Assembly (NCBI GenBank): GCA_959021945.1
Contig: CAUEYG010000068.1
Coordinates: 1-7,189, forward strand
Length of the DNA: 7,189 bases
Direction: 5' to 3'
From: an uncultured Eubacteriales bacterium
GTDB lineage: Bacteria > Bacillota > Clostridia > Peptostreptococcales > Anaerovoracaceae
Within the stretch, counting starts at the first letter, position 1. Each line of letters begins with the position of its first letter. Position numbers and translations under genes: made by a program. The notes below the pieces were generated by a model, which made no database searches, was not told where the DNA came from, and was given only the letters and a program-made list of their open reading frames with translations. This document shows, one piece after another, positions 6,140-7,189 of the stretch.

Positions 6140-6911
6140 GATAAAAAACGCTTTTGAAAATGGGAAGGCTTTTATCGCCTTTTTCACCTGTGGGGACCCT
6201 GATCTGGAAACGACAGCAGCAGCAGTCCGTGCTGCTGTGGACCATGGTGCAGATCTCATTGAGCTTGGAATCCCTTTTTCAGACCCAACGGCAGAAGGCC
6301 CTGTCATTCAGGGAGCAAATCTGAGAGCCTTAGATGGAGGCGTTACAACAGAGGCCATTTTTGCCTTTGCCAAAGAGTTGAGGCAGGATGTAACAGTACC
6401 AATGGTGTTTATGACTTATTCCAATGTAGTCTTTTCTTACGGAGCGGAGCGGTTCGCATCTGCGTGCTGCGATGCGGGAATCGATGGGCTGATTCTTCCA
6501 GACCTTCCCTTTGAAGAAAAAGAAGAGTTTCTTCCTGCCTGCCGCCAGTACGGCATTGACTTAATCTCCCTTATAGCGCCTACATCAGAAAATCGAATTG
6601 CTATGATCGCAAAAGAAGCGGAAGGTTTTTTATATCTTGTATCCAGTCTGGGGGTTACGGGGATGAGAAAAGAGATTAACACGGATTTGTCTTCGATTGT
6701 TTCTGTTGTGCGTAAACATACGGACATTCCATGTGCCATTGGTTTTGGGATCTCAACGCCGGAGCAGGCAAAAAAAATGGCGGATCTCTCTGATGGGGTA
6801 ATCGTAGGGTCAGCCATTGTGAAACTGATGGAGCAATATGGGAAAGACGCCCCGGCTTATGTGGGTGAATACGTCAGTTCCATGAAAAGGGCCCTGGGAA
6901 GAAAAAAATAG
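6132..6911 (+). CDS. trpA: Tryptophan synthase alpha chain
   Basis: TrpA splits indole-3-glycerol phosphate into indole and glyceraldehyde 3-phosphate and channels indole to TrpB. It is a TIM barrel of 259 aa, close to the family norm of about 265. LIELGIPFSDP (42-52) contains Glu44, equivalent to catalytic Glu49 of E. coli. The second catalytic position, Asp60 in E. coli DPLADGP, is Glu55 here (DPTAEGP, codon GAA 6294-6296). I recall this variant in other clostridial TrpA proteins, so the enzyme is probably active. YLVSSLGVTG (168-177) corresponds to the Tyr175 region, GFGIS (204-208) and DGVIVGSAIV (221-230) to the phosphate-binding loops. The start overlaps trpB by 8 nt, suggesting translational coupling. 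No Trp residues. It is the last gene of the operon and ends 25 bp from the convergent feoB stop. Confidence 0.96.
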   Translation: MSKIKNAFENGKAFIAFFTCGDPDLETTAAAVRAAVDHGADLIELGIPFSDPTAEGPVIQGANLRALDGGVTTEAIFAFAKELRQDVTVPMVFMTYSNVVFSYGAERFASACCDAGIDGLILPDLPFEEKEEFLPACRQYGIDLISLIAPTSENRIAMIAKEAEGFLYLVSSLGVTGMRKEINTDLSSIVSVVRKHTDIPCAIGFGISTPEQAKKMADLSDGVIVGSAIVKLMEQYGKDAPAYVGEYVSSMKRALGRKK

Positions 6912-6930
6912 AAGCGGCCGGCAGCTATTT
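6902..6930 (-). terminator. Weak candidate terminator between trpA and feoB
   Basis: AAATAG (6906-6911) and CTATTT (6925-6930) can form a 6-bp stem around a GC-rich 13-base loop. Read on the - strand, a run of seven T residues (complement of 6902-6908) overlaps and follows the stem, as a feoB terminator would need. On the + strand there is no T run beyond TTT, so this is a poor terminator for the trp operon. The rest of the 25-bp interval holds nothing recognisable. Confidence 0.3.
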
Positions 6931-6936
6931 AAAGGA

Positions 6937-7189
6937 TCAACCGAGCCCGATCATGAGACCTATGAGGCGAACCAGCAGCGCAATAAGCCAGGCGATGACG
7001 CACTGAACCACTACAACTCCAAAGGCCCACTTTCCGCCCAGCTCCCGCCGTACAGAAGAAATTGCGGCTACGCAAGGGGTGTACAAAAGGGTAAACACTA
7101 AAAATACAGCTGCAGTCAATGGAGTAAACAGTGCGGTAAGGGCAGCAGTACTGCCTCCTAGCAACACGGTTAAAGTAGAAACAACACTT
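6937..7189 (-). CDS. feoB: Ferrous iron transport protein B, C-terminal fragment (cut by window edge)
   Basis: The reading frame is open from the window edge to a TGA at 6937-6939 and encodes the last 83 residues of a larger protein. They match the FeoB C-terminus: a STL.VL.GG stretch, then TPLTAAVFLVFTLLYTPCVA with the conserved YTPC motif, the ISSVRRELGGKWA segment, and a final hydrophobic helix ending LIGLMIGLG. FeoB is an inner-membrane Fe(II) transporter with an N-terminal G domain; only two membrane segments and a cytoplasmic loop are visible here. The GTG at 7165-7167 is an internal codon, not a start. The gene converges on the trp operon and is functionally unrelated to it. The rest, and any feoA, lie beyond the window. 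Confidence 0.9.
   Translation of the reverse strand, partial: SVVSTLTVLLGGSTAALTALFTPLTAAVFLVFTLLYTPCVAAISSVRRELGGKWAFGVVVVQCVIAWLIALLVRLIGLMIGLG

Noticed and set aside
1..7189. A novel system, CRISPR array, tRNA or rRNA gene
   Set aside because: I saw no repeat-spacer pattern, tRNA cloverleaf or rRNA segment by eye. Bases 477-6911 and 6937-7189 are fully accounted for by known protein families.

Overview
The window is a complete tryptophan biosynthesis operon, trpEGDCFBA, on the + strand. It is preceded by its own promoter and a tRNA-sensing T-box leader, and followed by the 3' end of a convergent ferrous-iron transporter gene (feoB) on the - strand. T-box control, strong AGGAGG-type ribosome binding sites, unfused trpG/trpD and trpC/trpF, this gene order, and the protein variants (for example the TrpA motif DPTAEGP) point to an anaerobic member of the Clostridia (Bacillota), perhaps Lachnospiraceae-like. 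I cannot name a genus from the sequence alone.

Layout. Bases 1-82 contain no gene, but two near-copies of GGACATWATC resemble the end of an insertion sequence. A strong sigma-A-type promoter (TTGACA, 17 bp, TATACT) lies at 83-111. A T-box leader follows from about 118 to 405. It has a kink-turn GA motif, a UGG specifier codon, the AGAGAG/GCTGAGA tRNA-elbow elements, a candidate stem IIA/B pseudoknot, the AGGTGGCACCGCGG T-box and a terminator that competes with the antiterminator. The specifier UGG (Trp) and the UGGC bulge, which matches a tRNA with discriminator G, both indicate uncharged tRNA-Trp as the ligand. A second hairpin lies between the terminator and trpE.

The seven genes occupy 477-6911 with almost no intergenic DNA: four ATGA overlaps, one 8-nt overlap and one 3-nt gap. 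TrpE with TrpG makes anthranilate from chorismate and glutamine. TrpD attaches phosphoribose, TrpF isomerises the product, TrpC closes the indole ring, and TrpA/TrpB convert indole-glycerol phosphate and serine to tryptophan. All seven are full length with their main catalytic motifs. One departure from the textbook enzymes is Glu in place of the second catalytic acid (Asp60 in E. coli) of TrpA. The seven proteins contain only 5 tryptophans in about 2,145 residues.

Bases 6912-6936 separate trpA from the convergent feoB 3' end, with only a weak candidate terminator. I see no previously undescribed system. The window is a canonical biosynthetic operon whose most informative part is the RNA leader.
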